Positions 28,020-36,430 are shown, numbered from the stretch's first letter. The stretch: 44,206 bases of DNA from Rhodanobacteraceae bacterium (GCA_903970285.1 CAJCHN010000077.1:1-44206), one strand, 5' to 3'. Notes: generated by a model not told the origin, from the letters alone. A program made the numbers and translations.

Positions 28020-28049
28020 AGGCCGGCTCTTACCAGGCCGGTTCTTACA
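28020..28049. repeat. 15-bp tandem repeat in the metH leader
   Basis: AGGCCGGCTCTTACC is followed directly by AGGCCGGTTCTTACA, then AGGTCAGG as a degenerate third start. It lies 20 bases upstream of the minus-strand metH start, inside the expected untranslated leader. Confidence 0.6.
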
Positions 28050-28122
28050 AGGTCAGGACGCTGGCATCAAGGACTTCGCCATCGTTCCGAACGGCGGTTC
28101 AAGCGCAATGGGTCGCCCCCTG

Positions 28123-28128
28123 ATTATA
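28123..28128 (-). promoter_or_regulatory. Possible -10 element for the metH operon
   Basis: The minus strand reads TATAAT here, 123 bases before the homocysteine-domain start. No matching -35 hexamer is seen at 16-18 bases, so support is limited to the perfect -10. Confidence 0.35.
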
Positions 28129-28219
28129 ACGAGCGGCCAGCGGGCGGATCGCGAAGCGGCTCGAAAGCTCTTCAACGCAGGCGAGCGAAGGAGTAGACTC
28201 TCGGCACCGGGAGGTGTTC

Positions 28220-28873
28220 ATGCCCTGTCGCAAGGCTCTGGCCGTCCCTTTTCTCCTGTGCTGTTTGGTCGCCCATGGAAAAGACAAGAAAACCCTGCTG
28301 CCGCTGGATGTTCTTAGAGCGCAATCGGTCATCGTCATGGTCGATCCCGACGCAGGCGTAGACGCGCACGACCCGAATGCCAACTGAACCGCGGTGAAGG
28401 ACGTGGAAAAGGCACTTGTGAAGTGGGGACGGCTCACGCCGGTTCCCGAAGGGTCGAGTGCTGACCTCATCATGGTCGTTCGCAAAGGCAGCGGCAAGGT
28501 GGTTCAGCCGACGATCGGAGGCACGCCCGTAAATAACGGCCCACCCATCATTGGCCAATCTGCGGGTTTGACAACCCAGGTTGCCGGTCGCATCGGGCGC
28601 ACGCCGGTCAGCGCCCCGTCCGACCCTCAGTGGAGCGCTGCGGGGGGTGGTTTCCCGCCGAGCTCCTCAACCGGCTCCCCTCATCCGCAGGTGGAGGTCG
28701 CCTCCATGCAGGATGTCTTCGCTGTCTATCGCATGCGTCCAGATCCGCTGGACGCCCCGGCTGTCTGGCGCTATAGCGCGAAAAACGCGCTCGCTTCCCC
28801 TGATGTTCCGGCGGTCGAAGTCTTCCGGAAGCTGGTGGCGGAATCTGAGAAGCAGGCAGCAGGGAAGCCGTAG
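28220..28873 (+). pseudogene. Secreted hypothetical protein gene broken by a single in-frame TGA
   Basis: From the ATG at 28220 (GGGAGG six bases upstream) the frame encodes an export signal (ALAVPFLLCCLVAHG), then VIVMVDPDAG and HDPNAN, and meets TGA at 28385-28387, codon 56. The same frame then continues without interruption for 161 codons (TAVKDVEKALVKWGRLTPV, a Gly/Pro-rich middle, and DVFAVYRMRPDPLDAPAVWR) to the stop at 28871-28873. The flow from DPNAN into the VEKALVKWGR helix across the stop looks like one domain, and CGA to TGA is a single transition, so the parsimonious reading is a recent nonsense mutation (or a sequencing error). The downstream piece could start at a GTG at 28394 but would lack the export signal. 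Function of the intact protein is unknown. Confidence 0.7.
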
Positions 28874-29251
28874 CTGCGCGCAAAGAGCCGGCACTGGAGC
28901 AAATATCCCGTGGGTGCGCGACGCGATTTCGATGCCGCGCATCGTCGTTGACGTTCGTCCCGCACGCTCCGCCAGCCGTACCGGTTCGAATCCTCGCGTC
29001 CCCTTGCCGCCGCGCTGTCTTTGCTGGAACCATGTTTCGTCCGAGGTCATTGCACAACTCTTGAGGCAAGATCAAATTGCGGTCTGACTACAAGTCGCGG
29101 CGAATGAATACTTTGCATACTTTCTGCCGGGGTGGAGGAGGAAGTCTACAACCTCCGCGCAAGGACACTGAAATTCACAACCCGAGGTGTCGATAACAGG
29201 TCCGCTCCCGAGCCCGCAGGCTGGACGAGGAGCCGCGAGGGAGACAAGGGC
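28874..29251. other. Intergenic region before motA
   Basis: The 378 bases show no convincing gene on either strand. They must contain the motA promoter, which I cannot pick out. A T-loop-like GGTTCGAATCC at 28983-28993 is not part of a tRNA. Confidence 0.5.
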
Positions 29252-30121
29252 ATGATTTCGATTCTTGGCATTCTGGTGGTCATCGGCGCCGTGATCGGCG
29301 GATTCCTGATGGAGAAGGGAAACCTCGGAGTCCTCATCCAGCCCGCCGAACTGGTCACCATCGGCGGTGCCGCCGTGGGCACCCTGGTTGCCGCCAATCC
29401 GATGTACATCCTCAAGGGCGTCTTTGCCAGCCTGCTCGGGGTCGTCAGCGGATCGCCCTACACCAAGCAGCGGTACCTCGAAACCCTGAAGATGATGTTT
29501 GATCTCTTCAGCAAGGCGCGCAAAGAAGGCTTCGTCGCCATCGAGTCCGATATCGAAAGCTCCGACCAGAGCCCCATCTTCTCCCAGTATCCCAAGTTCA
29601 TGAAGGATCACCATGCCCGCGACTTCGTCTGCGACACCATGCGCATGGCCATCACCGGCGGCGTGCAGGCCTTCGATGTCGACCAGATGATGGAGCTCGA
29701 CATGGACGTGCATCACCACAGCCTGGGCCTGCCTACCAGCGCCCTTTCGACCGTCGCCGATGCGCTGCCCGGCCTCGGCATCGTCGCCGCCGTGCTCGGC
29801 ATCGTGATCACCATGGGCGCGCTGGGGGGCCCGCCTGAGGAGATTGGCCACAAGGTTGCCGCGGCGCTGGTCGGCACCTTTCTCGGCATCCTCATGTGCT
29901 ACGGCGTCATCGGTCCACTGGCCTCCAGCATGACCAAGCGCAACGACGAAGAGCACTCCTACTACCACATCCTGCGCGTGGTTATGCTGGCTTTCATCAA
30001 GGGAACCTCGCCCATCCTTGCGGTCGAGCTCGCGCGCCGCGCCATTCCCGCACATATCCGGCCCAGCTTCGCCGAGGTCGAGAAGGCGTGCCGCGCCAAG
30101 GCAGAAGCTCCCGCGGCATAG
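29252..30121 (+). CDS. motA: Flagellar motor stator protein MotA
   Basis: The 289-residue inner-membrane protein has four membrane segments: ISILGILVVIGAVIGGFLM, AELVTIGGAAVGTLV, then after a cytoplasmic region of about 100 residues LPGLGIVAAVLGIVITMGAL and a fourth (VAAALVGTFLGILMCYGVIG). The Pro of LPGLGIV is one of the conserved prolines needed for torque, and the cytoplasmic loop holds charged residues that contact FliG. It pairs with MotB to form the proton channel. The ATG at 29252 is preceded by GAGGGAGA; an upstream start at 29132 would add 40 residues not found in MotA. MotB follows 43 bases later. No chemotaxis or other flagellar gene is in the window. Confidence 0.93.
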   Translation: MISILGILVVIGAVIGGFLMEKGNLGVLIQPAELVTIGGAAVGTLVAANPMYILKGVFASLLGVVSGSPYTKQRYLETLKMMFDLFSKARKEGFVAIESDIESSDQSPIFSQYPKFMKDHHARDFVCDTMRMAITGGVQAFDVDQMMELDMDVHHHSLGLPTSALSTVADALPGLGIVAAVLGIVITMGALGGPPEEIGHKVAAALVGTFLGILMCYGVIGPLASSMTKRNDEEHSYYHILRVVMLAFIKGTSPILAVELARRAIPAHIRPSFAEVEKACRAKAEAPAA

Positions 30122-30164
30122 CTCCGCCAGCCAGCGAATAGAACGGACACGGGGGAGAAGCCAG

Positions 30165-31067
30165 ATGGAAGCGGAACAGCCGATCATCGTCATCAAGAAA
30201 AAGGGCGGGCACGGCGGCCACCACGGCGGCGCCTGGAAGGTCGCCTACGCCGACTTCGTCACCGCCATGATGTCCCTCTTCATCGTGCTGTGGCTGATGA
30301 GCTCCACGTCGAAGGAGACGCAGAAGGAAATCGCCGGCTACTTCCGTGACCCCAAAGGTGTCTCCGCCAAGCACGGAGCCAACCCCAAGCCCGATGACTC
30401 CAAGGAAGCAAAGCCGAAGAAGGAAGACCTGGCCCTGCTGAAGATGGATCTGCTGCAAGCCATCCACCAGATCAACGCGCTCGAAAAGCTGAAGAATCAG
30501 ATTCAGATCACGGTCACCGAAGAAGGTTTGCGCATCGAGCTGCTGGAGGCGGAGCAGGGAACCTTCTTCGAAGTAGGCAGCGCCCAGCCGACGCCGGTGC
30601 TGGACGAACTGCTGAAGGTGCTTGCCGGCCAGTTGAAGGACCTCCCGAACAGCATCTCCATCGAGGGTCACACGGACTCGCGACCCTACCTGCAGCATGG
30701 GACTTACGGCAACTGGGAGCTTTCGACGGACCGCGCCAACGTAGCCCGGCGCGAGATGCAAAGCTACGGCATTCGCCTGAACCAGATCTCCCAGGTTCGC
30801 GGCTTTGCCGACCAGCGGCTGCACCTGCCGGACAAGCCTTATGATCCATCCAACCGCAGGGTCTCGCTGGTGGTGCAGAACCTTGGAGGCGACGTCCAGA
30901 ACGACGCGATCGCGGATAAGGCTCCTGCGGCAGCCCAGCCGGCCAAGGCGGAAGGTCCCCATGCGGATGCGCCGAACGGCGCGGGCGCAGCCAGCCTCGC
31001 GATGAGCGCGATCACCGCCAAAGCTGGAGAAGCGGAAGTGGCGTCCTCAGCCGGAAAAGCCCGTTGA
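30165..31067 (+). CDS. motB: Flagellar motor stator protein MotB
   Basis: The 300-residue protein has a Lys/His/Gly-rich cytoplasmic tip (KKKGGHGGHHGGAWK), a single membrane helix with YADFVTAMMSLFIVLWLM whose D30 is the proton-carrying aspartate, a plug/linker rich in Lys and Asp, and a C-terminal OmpA-like peptidoglycan-binding domain (SISIEGHTDSRPYLQ; NWELSTDRANVARREM; VRGFADQRLHLP; NRRVSLVV). An Ala-rich tail of about 55 residues follows. GGGGGAGAAG precedes the ATG. With MotA it anchors to the cell wall and drives rotation. A longer in-frame extension to 30018 would overlap motA and is not MotB-like. Confidence 0.93.
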   Translation: MEAEQPIIVIKKKGGHGGHHGGAWKVAYADFVTAMMSLFIVLWLMSSTSKETQKEIAGYFRDPKGVSAKHGANPKPDDSKEAKPKKEDLALLKMDLLQAIHQINALEKLKNQIQITVTEEGLRIELLEAEQGTFFEVGSAQPTPVLDELLKVLAGQLKDLPNSISIEGHTDSRPYLQHGTYGNWELSTDRANVARREMQSYGIRLNQISQVRGFADQRLHLPDKPYDPSNRRVSLVVQNLGGDVQNDAIADKAPAAAQPAKAEGPHADAPNGAGAASLAMSAITAKAGEAEVASSAGKAR

Positions 31068-31105
31068 AGCCCTGAATAAACCCGATGGCAGATGATGCTG
31101 CCGGG

Positions 31106-31636
31106 CTAGACCTGGTAATCCTGCCGGATGCGTCTCACCTGTTGCACATGATGTCTCCCGTGGACCAGGTGAAACTTCCTCCATTGCTGTACGGAAAGCG
31201 GCCCCAGCACCAGGTGGCTTGCGGATCGACGGCTTCCGAAGAGCGCCTCGGCGCTCTGCGCAGCAGTATCCATCGCCACCAGGTCGTCTTTGATGCGGCG
31301 GGTCAATTCCGCTCCATCGCGCAGCGATGTGGGACGCATCGGCGGTGCCACCTCTGCCGGAGCCAGCCGTCCGCGGGGAAAGCGGCCGAGTGTGATGACT
31401 ACGAGCTGTCCTGCGCGCTGCTGGAGCGACGGCGACGCCCTGGTGGCCGATCCTTTGTCGACGCGGGTCTGCAGCACCGCCGCGGTGCTCCGGTAGCTGA
31501 GCAGCAGGTGCTCGACAATCTGCTGGATACTCCACTTCTCGGGGTTCAGCCTGGGCGTAAGCTGGGTCTGTCGCGCGTCGAGTCCACTCAACACCACGGC
31601 TAGCGCCGAGTCGAGCTGCTCCAGGATTTCATGCAT
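31106..31636 (-). CDS. DinB-superfamily protein (DUF1569-like)
   Basis: The 176-residue protein has the four-helix-bundle pattern of DinB/YfiT metalloproteins: an N-terminal helix EILEQLDSALAVVLSGL, the KWSIQQIVEHLLLSYR helix with a candidate metal His, and a C-terminal FHLVHGRHHVQQVRRI with the other two histidines. The HxxxHxxQ pattern matches DUF1569/DinB_2 proteins. Some family members are thiol-dependent transferases or stress-induced; here no substrate is evident. It converges on motB. An imperfect hairpin around 31078-31115 overlaps its stop codon and is followed on the minus strand by TTTATTC, so it might serve as terminator. Confidence 0.78.
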   Translation of the reverse strand: MHEILEQLDSALAVVLSGLDARQTQLTPRLNPEKWSIQQIVEHLLLSYRSTAAVLQTRVDKGSATRASPSLQQRAGQLVVITLGRFPRGRLAPAEVAPPMRPTSLRDGAELTRRIKDDLVAMDTAAQSAEALFGSRRSASHLVLGPLSVQQWRKFHLVHGRHHVQQVRRIRQDYQV

Positions 31637-31643
31637 GCAGGGA

Positions 31644-31673
31644 AGACTACGCCTTGCGGTGCCGGCGGGTAAA
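31644..31673 (-). promoter_or_regulatory. Candidate promoter giving a leaderless DinB-family transcript
   Basis: On the minus strand TTTACC (31668-31673) and TAGTCT (31644-31649) are separated by 18 bases, and seven bases lie between TAGTCT and the ATG at 31636. No Shine-Dalgarno sequence fits in that space. Confidence 0.35.
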
Positions 31674-31687
31674 GCGGGGTCGTGACT

Positions 31688-32701
31688 CTACTTTGCGGCC
31701 CGAGTTGCGCCCAGATCATCAAGGCCGCGCTCCGCCTGCCTGGCATACTTGCCGTCCGGCGCCAGCTTCAGATACATGCGGTACTCCGCGATCGCCTGGT
31801 CTTTCTTCTTCATCTTGTCGGCCGCGACCGCCAGCGCCCAGTGCGCCAGTTCATCGTCCGGGTAAAGCTTCACCGCATCCTCGGCCCGCGCGTACGCTGC
31901 GGTGAAGTTTCCGGTGGTGATGTAGTAGTGCGACACATCCAGATCTTCCATCTCGCGATGATCCAGATCTTCGGGAACCGCCAGGTGTCGACGCTGGAAG
32001 CGGGTCAAGCCCGTGCTTCCCACGTCGTTCAGCCCTTGCTTCGCCGGATCGGTCTTCGCGGGATCCGTGGCCGGATCGCTGTCTGGGTCGTCCGGCATGC
32101 CGTTGGCCGGCGCATCCGCGCCGCTCGAGGTGGAAGAACTGGAGCTGGAATCGGAGCTGGAACTCGACGGGGCGCCTGCCGGCTCGCCCGGGAAGGGAAA
32201 CGCGGACGATGTCGGCGGCTGCCGCGAAGTTCCGGGGGCGGAAGGAGAGTTGGCTTGATTCGGAGTCTGGCCGGGTGTTGCGGGTGCCGTTCCGCTGGTT
32301 GTCTCTCCCGGGAACGGGAACTGTTGCGCCGGGTTGGGCCTGGCGCTGCTGTTCGAGGAGGGCGCGGCGGGCGGTTCGCCTGGAAAGGGGTTCTGCTCCG
32401 CTGCCGCCGGGAGATTTGGCGCAGGCGGTTGTGGCGTGTCGCAGGGATCCTGCCTGGTGGGTACGCAGGGAGCGGTGGTGAGAGGGGGCGGAGGCGGCGT
32501 ATATGCCTGGCCACTCGCCGCTCCGGCCGCGTACAGTGCTGCAGCCGTCAGAACACCAAGCCGGCAGGCACGCCGTGCCCTGCCGGGCCAACCCTGGTCA
32601 CGCAGAAGGATCGGGTTTGTTATAGTCGCCACAGTCTTTTTCGATGCTTCCGGCTGCCCGTTGGACGGTTTCGAAAGCCATTTGTTGGGAGCCAGCCGCA
32701 T
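31688..32701 (-). CDS. Secreted low-complexity protein with C-terminal TPR-like repeats
   Basis: From the ATG at 32699-32701 the protein has 337 residues. A hydrophobic export segment (LGVLTAAALYAAGAASGQA) sits about 50 residues in, so a GTG at 32632 giving a shorter leader is an equally good start. After the signal comes a Pro-rich tract, three copies of a NPFPGE/FPFPGE motif separated by Ser/Pro/Ala linkers, a poly-Ser stretch, then a C-terminal helical part with two TPR-like units (SHYYITTGNFTAAYARAEDA; WALAVAADKMKKKDQAIAEY). Probably periplasmic, with the TPR end mediating protein contacts. The start codon shares the four bases CATG with that of the SET gene on the other strand if both upstream starts are used. 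Confidence 0.72.
   Translation of the reverse strand: MRLAPNKWLSKPSNGQPEASKKTVATITNPILLRDQGWPGRARRACRLGVLTAAALYAAGAASGQAYTPPPPPLTTAPCVPTRQDPCDTPQPPAPNLPAAAEQNPFPGEPPAAPSSNSSARPNPAQQFPFPGETTSGTAPATPGQTPNQANSPSAPGTSRQPPTSSAFPFPGEPAGAPSSSSSDSSSSSSTSSGADAPANGMPDDPDSDPATDPAKTDPAKQGLNDVGSTGLTRFQRRHLAVPEDLDHREMEDLDVSHYYITTGNFTAAYARAEDAVKLYPDDELAHWALAVAADKMKKKDQAIAEYRMYLKLAPDGKYARQAERGLDDLGATRAAK
32621..32626 (+). promoter_or_regulatory. Possible -10 element for the SET gene
   Basis: TATAGT lies 73 bases before the SET start codon, within the 5' part of the opposing TPR gene. No confident -35 element was found. Confidence 0.25.
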
Positions 32702-33158
32702 GCCTTCCGGTCTCATTGTAAAGTCGTCCGACATCCACGCCGCCGGCTGCTACACCACGCGCCCCATCCGCAAGGGCCGGCGCATCTGCGAGTACACCGG
32801 ACCGCGCATGCCAAAACCGGAAGCGGACAAGCGCTACGCCGACCGCTACGTCACCTACCTCTTCGGCTACGGAGCGAAGGACATGGTGATCGACGGCTTC
32901 GGCACGGCCATGTTCATGAACCACTGCTGCGAGCCCAATTGCGAGACTGAAGAAGAAGATGAGCGCATCTTCGTCGTGGCGCTGCGCGACATGGCCGCCG
33001 GCGAGGAGCTGGTCTACGAGTACAACCTGTGGGACTCGGACGAAGCGACGCAGGACTGCTTCTGCGGCAAGCCCAACTGCCGCGGAACGATGTTCGCCGC
33101 GGCCGAGGTGGAGCGACGCGAGAAGCTGGTGAAGAAGGGACAGAGCAGGATTTCCTGA
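32700..33158 (+). CDS. SET-domain protein with post-SET cysteine motif (predicted lysine methyltransferase)
   Basis: The 152 residues contain a minimal SET domain: an N-terminal GLIVKSSDIHAAGCYTTRPI (SET-N, with the turn that binds SAM), YGAKDMVIDG, MNHCCEPNCE (N74-H75-C76; the eukaryotic NHSCxPN, which forms the pseudoknot and binds SAM), and AAGEELVYEYNLWD with Y106/Y108 near the active site. The C-terminus has CFCGKPNCRG (C120, C122, C127), the post-SET motif that, with the pseudoknot cysteine, binds zinc in eukaryotic histone methyltransferases. Bacterial SET proteins are scattered and often horizontally acquired; targets may be ribosomal or nucleoid proteins. It sits alone, 124 bases before dnaX, and divergent from the TPR gene. 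Confidence 0.88.
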   Translation: MPSGLIVKSSDIHAAGCYTTRPIRKGRRICEYTGPRMPKPEADKRYADRYVTYLFGYGAKDMVIDGFGTAMFMNHCCEPNCETEEEDERIFVVALRDMAAGEELVYEYNLWDSDEATQDCFCGKPNCRGTMFAAAEVERREKLVKKGQSRIS

Positions 33159-33282
33159 ACCAGGCGTGGCATGAAAGAACCGCTCACGGTGATCTGATCG
33201 ACGGGCACGGCTGCGACGCGGTCCGACTCGGTCCCGGAAAGCTCAGCGATCCTCAAGGCGATAGAATTGCCTCTGGCACTCT

Positions 33283-35469
33283 ATGGCTTACCAGGTTCTC
33301 GCTCGAAAATACCGTCCTCAGCGCTTTGCCGACGTCGCCGGCCAGGACCACGTGACGGTCACGCTGATGAACGCGCTGACCCAGAACCGCATCGCGCACG
33401 GGTATATCTTTTCCGGACATCGCGGCATCGGCAAGACCACCATCGCGCGCATCCTGGCCTGTGCTTTGAACTGCCGCAATCCCATCGGCAGCGCTGCGCG
33501 GCCCACCGCCGAGCCCTGCGAGGTGTGCGAGAGCTGTACTGAAATTCGCGCCGGCAACTCGGTTGACGTGATTGAAATCGATGCGGCTACCAATCGCGGC
33601 ATCGACGAGATTCGCGAACTGCGCGACGCCGCCCGGTATCGTCCGTCGCGCGACAAGTACAAGATCTACCTGCTCGACGAGGCGCACCAGATTACCGACG
33701 CCGCCTTCAACGCGCTGCTGAAGACGCTCGAAGAGCCGCCCGACCACATCGTCTTCATGATGGCGACCACCCAGCCCGAGGACATTCCGCAGACTGTCCG
33801 CTCGCGCTGCCAGCACTTCAGCTTTCACGCCGTCAAGCTGGCCGACATTCTGAACGAACTGCGCGGGATCGCGGAGCATGAAGGCGTTGATGCGGACGAC
33901 TCCGCGCTGGCGCTGCTGGCGGAGGCGGGTGACGGCTCCATGCGCGACGCGCTGAGCATCATGGATCAGGCGATCGCCAGCGCGCCCCTGGAAGAAGGTC
34001 GCGCCCGGCTGGACGCGGGCCGCATCCGCGAGTTGATGGGCGCCGTCCCGAATGCCACCTTCGAGCGCATCCTGGCCGCCGTGCACGACAACAACTCGGC
34101 CGAGGTGATCACGGTGGCGAACGACCTGCTCGACGCGGGAAACTCGCCCGCGCAGCTGGCGCGCCAGGCGGTCCGCTACCTGCGGGCGTGCGTCATCGCC
34201 AAGATTGCCGGCCTTACCCCGGCTGGCGACGACCACACGGAGCTGCTGCAGATCTCGCCCGAAGAGCAGCGCCGTGCCGCGCGTACGGCGGCTAACTTCA
34301 CCGAGGAAGAGCTAACCCGCTTCCTGCAAACCATGCTGCGCACCTTCGACGAGATGGGCTACCGGCAGGAGCAGCGCTTCCACTTTGAACTGGGCCTGCT
34401 GAAGCTGGTGCACCTGCGCCGGCTGCTGCCGGTGGAAGAGGTGCTCAGCTCACTCGGAGCACGCGGCGGCGCCGGGGCCCAGGCGAAGCCGAACCCGGGT
34501 CCGGTGGGCGTGCCGCGGCCGGCTTCGCCGGGGGCTGGTCCTTCAGCCGGTCCTTCAGGCGCTCAGGCGGAGAGTCCTTCGGCCGTGGCGCGACCTGCGT
34601 TTTCGCCGTTCGAGCAGGACAAGTCGCGGCGCAAGTACGACCATGTTCCCGCCGGCCTGCAGACGGCGGCGAGTTCCGGGGCTAACGCCCTCGCTTCCAT
34701 TCCCGCGCCGGTCTTGACGCCTGTTTTGACGCCGGTCTTGACGCCGGTCTCGGCCCCGCACCCGGTGCTGCAGCCGCCGCCTGTCGCTGCACCGCCTGTC
34801 GCTGCGCCGCCCGTCGCTGCGCCGCCGCCCATTGCCGCGCCTGCTCCGGTGGCTCCGCCGCCTGCTCCGGTCGCTCCGCCGCCTGCGCCGGTCGCTCCGC
34901 CTGCTCCTGTGGCTGAGCCGGCTCCGGTGGCGGCACCTATTCCGGTGCCTGCTCCAATCCCGGTCGCCGCTCCGCTGCCGGCATCGGCCCCGCTGCCGGT
35001 GGCAACACCCTCGCCAGCACCGGTGCCGCCGCTGCCCGCTCCGGAGATTCCTCCCGCGGCTCCGGCGGCAAACGATGCTGCGTTGCAGCAGGCGATGGTA
35101 CAGGCGCTGCAGGCGGCCGGGCAGAATGCCGCCGCGGATGCAATCGCGGACTCCGCCGTGATGGTGGCCGGCGGCGAGGCTCGCGTGCAGACGCAGCTTT
35201 CGAAGACCATGCTGCCGCACGTGCTGAACGGCGAGGCGGAGCGGATCGCCAAGGCCGCTCTGCGCGAGCACGGCGTGCTGAAGTTGTTGCTGTTGCCGGG
35301 CGCGGGCGCCCCTGCTGCCGGGGCCAAGAAGCCGCGCACCGCATCCCGGCCTGGCTCCGCACAGGCCAAGGCCGAGCAGCATCCGCTGGTGCAGCAGGCG
35401 CGAAAGCTGTTCGACGCCGAGATCCAGACGGTCATCGACCTGAGCGGAGACAAGGAGGCAACGCGATGA
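33283..35469 (+). CDS. dnaX: DNA polymerase III subunit gamma/tau
   Basis: The 728-residue clamp-loader ATPase starts with [20 protein letters not shown], typical of DnaX. It has Walker A in [10 protein letters not shown] (residues 44-53), a zinc module (CALNC, then CEVCESC), Walker [11 protein letters not shown], and sensor 1 in [18 protein letters not shown] with the SRC arginine. Domain III follows to about residue 390. A Pro/Ala/Val-rich linker (about 476-593), made of short tandem units such as [11 protein letters not shown] and PVLTPVLT, separates it from a short C-terminal part with [20 protein letters not shown]. No DnaX-specific slippery heptamer was checked experimentally. The TGA overlaps the ATG of ybaB. 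Confidence 0.95.
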   Translation: MAYQVLARKYRPQRFADVAGQDHVTVTLMNALTQNRIAHGYIFSGHRGIGKTTIARILACALNCRNPIGSAARPTAEPCEVCESCTEIRAGNSVDVIEIDAATNRGIDEIRELRDAARYRPSRDKYKIYLLDEAHQITDAAFNALLKTLEEPPDHIVFMMATTQPEDIPQTVRSRCQHFSFHAVKLADILNELRGIAEHEGVDADDSALALLAEAGDGSMRDALSIMDQAIASAPLEEGRARLDAGRIRELMGAVPNATFERILAAVHDNNSAEVITVANDLLDAGNSPAQLARQAVRYLRACVIAKIAGLTPAGDDHTELLQISPEEQRRAARTAANFTEEELTRFLQTMLRTFDEMGYRQEQRFHFELGLLKLVHLRRLLPVEEVLSSLGARGGAGAQAKPNPGPVGVPRPASPGAGPSAGPSGAQAESPSAVARPAFSPFEQDKSRRKYDHVPAGLQTAASSGANALASIPAPVLTPVLTPVLTPVSAPHPVLQPPPVAAPPVAAPPVAAPPPIAAPAPVAPPPAPVAPPPAPVAPPAPVAEPAPVAAPIPVPAPIPVAAPLPASAPLPVATPSPAPVPPLPAPEIPPAAPAANDAALQQAMVQALQAAGQNAAADAIADSAVMVAGGEARVQTQLSKTMLPHVLNGEAERIAKAALREHGVLKLLLLPGAGAPAAGAKKPRTASRPGSAQAKAEQHPLVQQARKLFDAEIQTVIDLSGDKEATR

Positions 35470-35801
35470 ACTTTGCCGATCTGGGCAAGATGAAAGAGAT
35501 GATGTCGCAGGCCAAGGTCATGCAGGAGCAGATGGAACGCAAGCTGCAGGAGACGGTGGTCGAGGCGGAGTCAGGCGGCGGCATGGTGCATGTGCGCATG
35601 AACGGCCGCAAGGAGATCCTGCGGCTGCAGATCGAGCCCACTGCCATGGGCGCCAACGCGTCCGACATCGAGCTGCTCGAAGACCTGATCACGGCCGCCG
35701 TCAACGAGGCGGGACGGCGGGCGGACGAGGCCATGAAAACTTCGGTTTCGAGCATGATGGGCGGGCTGAACCTGCCCCGCATCCCGGGGCTCACCGAGTG
35801 A
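35466..35801 (+). CDS. ybaB: YbaB/EbfC family nucleoid-associated protein
   Basis: The 111-residue protein is the small DNA-binding partner always found between dnaX and recR. It has the N-terminal helix [20 protein letters not shown], the beta-hairpin core [20 protein letters not shown], a second strand EILRLQIEP, and a C-terminal helix region [20 protein letters not shown]. It dimerises and binds DNA. It starts with ATG overlapping the dnaX stop by four bases and its own stop overlaps recR by four, so all three genes are translationally coupled. Confidence 0.95.
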   Translation: MNFADLGKMKEMMSQAKVMQEQMERKLQETVVEAESGGGMVHVRMNGRKEILRLQIEPTAMGANASDIELLEDLITAAVNEAGRRADEAMKTSVSSMMGGLNLPRIPGLTE

Positions 35802-36406
35802 CCACAACCCGCTTCGCCGAGCCCATGGCGCGGTTGATTGAAGAACTTCGGAAGCTGCCCGGAATCGGCACCAAGACCGCGCAGCGGCTAGCTTTCCACG
35901 TGCTGCGGTCGCCTGCGGAAGACGCCGAAGCGCTCTCGCACGCGATCCGCGAGATCAAACAGCATCTGCGGCTCTGCTCCGTGTGCAACAACATCACGGA
36001 TGTCGATCCGTGCAGCTACTGCACCTCGCCCACCCGCAACCATCGCCTCATCTGCGTGGTCGAGGAGCCGACCAACATCGCCACGGTCGAGAAGACGCGC
36101 AGCTACAACGGTGTCTATCATGTGCTGCACGGAACCCTGTCGCCCATCGGCGGCGTCGGGCCGGAGCAGCTCCGCATCGCCAACCTGCTGACGCGGCTGG
36201 GGGGAGATGTGGACGAGGTGATCCTGGCCACCTCGCCGACCACCGAAGGCGAAGCGACCGCTGTCTACCTCTCCGCCGCCATCCACAAGCTGAAGACGCC
36301 GGTGCGCCTGACGCGCATCGCCACGGGCGTTCCGGCCGGGTCGGATATCGAGTATGCCGACGAAGTCACGATGATGCGGGCGATGGAAGGCCGGCGGGAG
36401 TTTTGA
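35798..36406 (+). CDS. recR: Recombination protein RecR
   Basis: The 202 residues match RecR in full: helix-hairpin-helix [20 protein letters not shown], a C4 zinc finger (C60, C63, C72, C75 in [16 protein letters not shown]), a Toprim domain with [20 protein letters not shown] and [16 protein letters not shown], and a C-terminal Walker-B-like end ([20 protein letters not shown]). It loads RecA at gaps together with RecF/RecO. The GTG start overlaps the ybaB stop (GTGA). It converges on gpmI with a 24-base gap. Confidence 0.96.
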   Translation: MTTTRFAEPMARLIEELRKLPGIGTKTAQRLAFHVLRSPAEDAEALSHAIREIKQHLRLCSVCNNITDVDPCSYCTSPTRNHRLICVVEEPTNIATVEKTRSYNGVYHVLHGTLSPIGGVGPEQLRIANLLTRLGGDVDEVILATSPTTEGEATAVYLSAAIHKLKTPVRLTRIATGVPAGSDIEYADEVTMMRAMEGRREF

Positions 36407-36430
36407 GCTATTCCTTCTCCTGCGGAGAGG

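Noticed and set aside
28000-28125. Riboswitch in the metH leader
   Set aside because: No conserved core of SAM-I, SAM-II, SAH or cobalamin riboswitches was found by eye; only a direct repeat is present.
28385-28387. TGA read as selenocysteine or programmed readthrough
   Set aside because: No SECIS-like hairpin is evident after the codon and no selenoprotein family is recognised; a nonsense mutation is simpler.
28983-28993. T-loop-like GGTTCGAATCC suggesting a tRNA
   Set aside because: The flanking bases do not form a T stem, and no acceptor, D or anticodon arms can be drawn on either strand.
33195-33262. GGTCCCGGAAAGCTCAGCG before dnaX, reminiscent of the SRP RNA tip, since ffs often lies near dnaX
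   Set aside because: The conserved symmetric loop and closing helices of 4.5S RNA are missing, and the spacing of the GGAA tetraloop is wrong.
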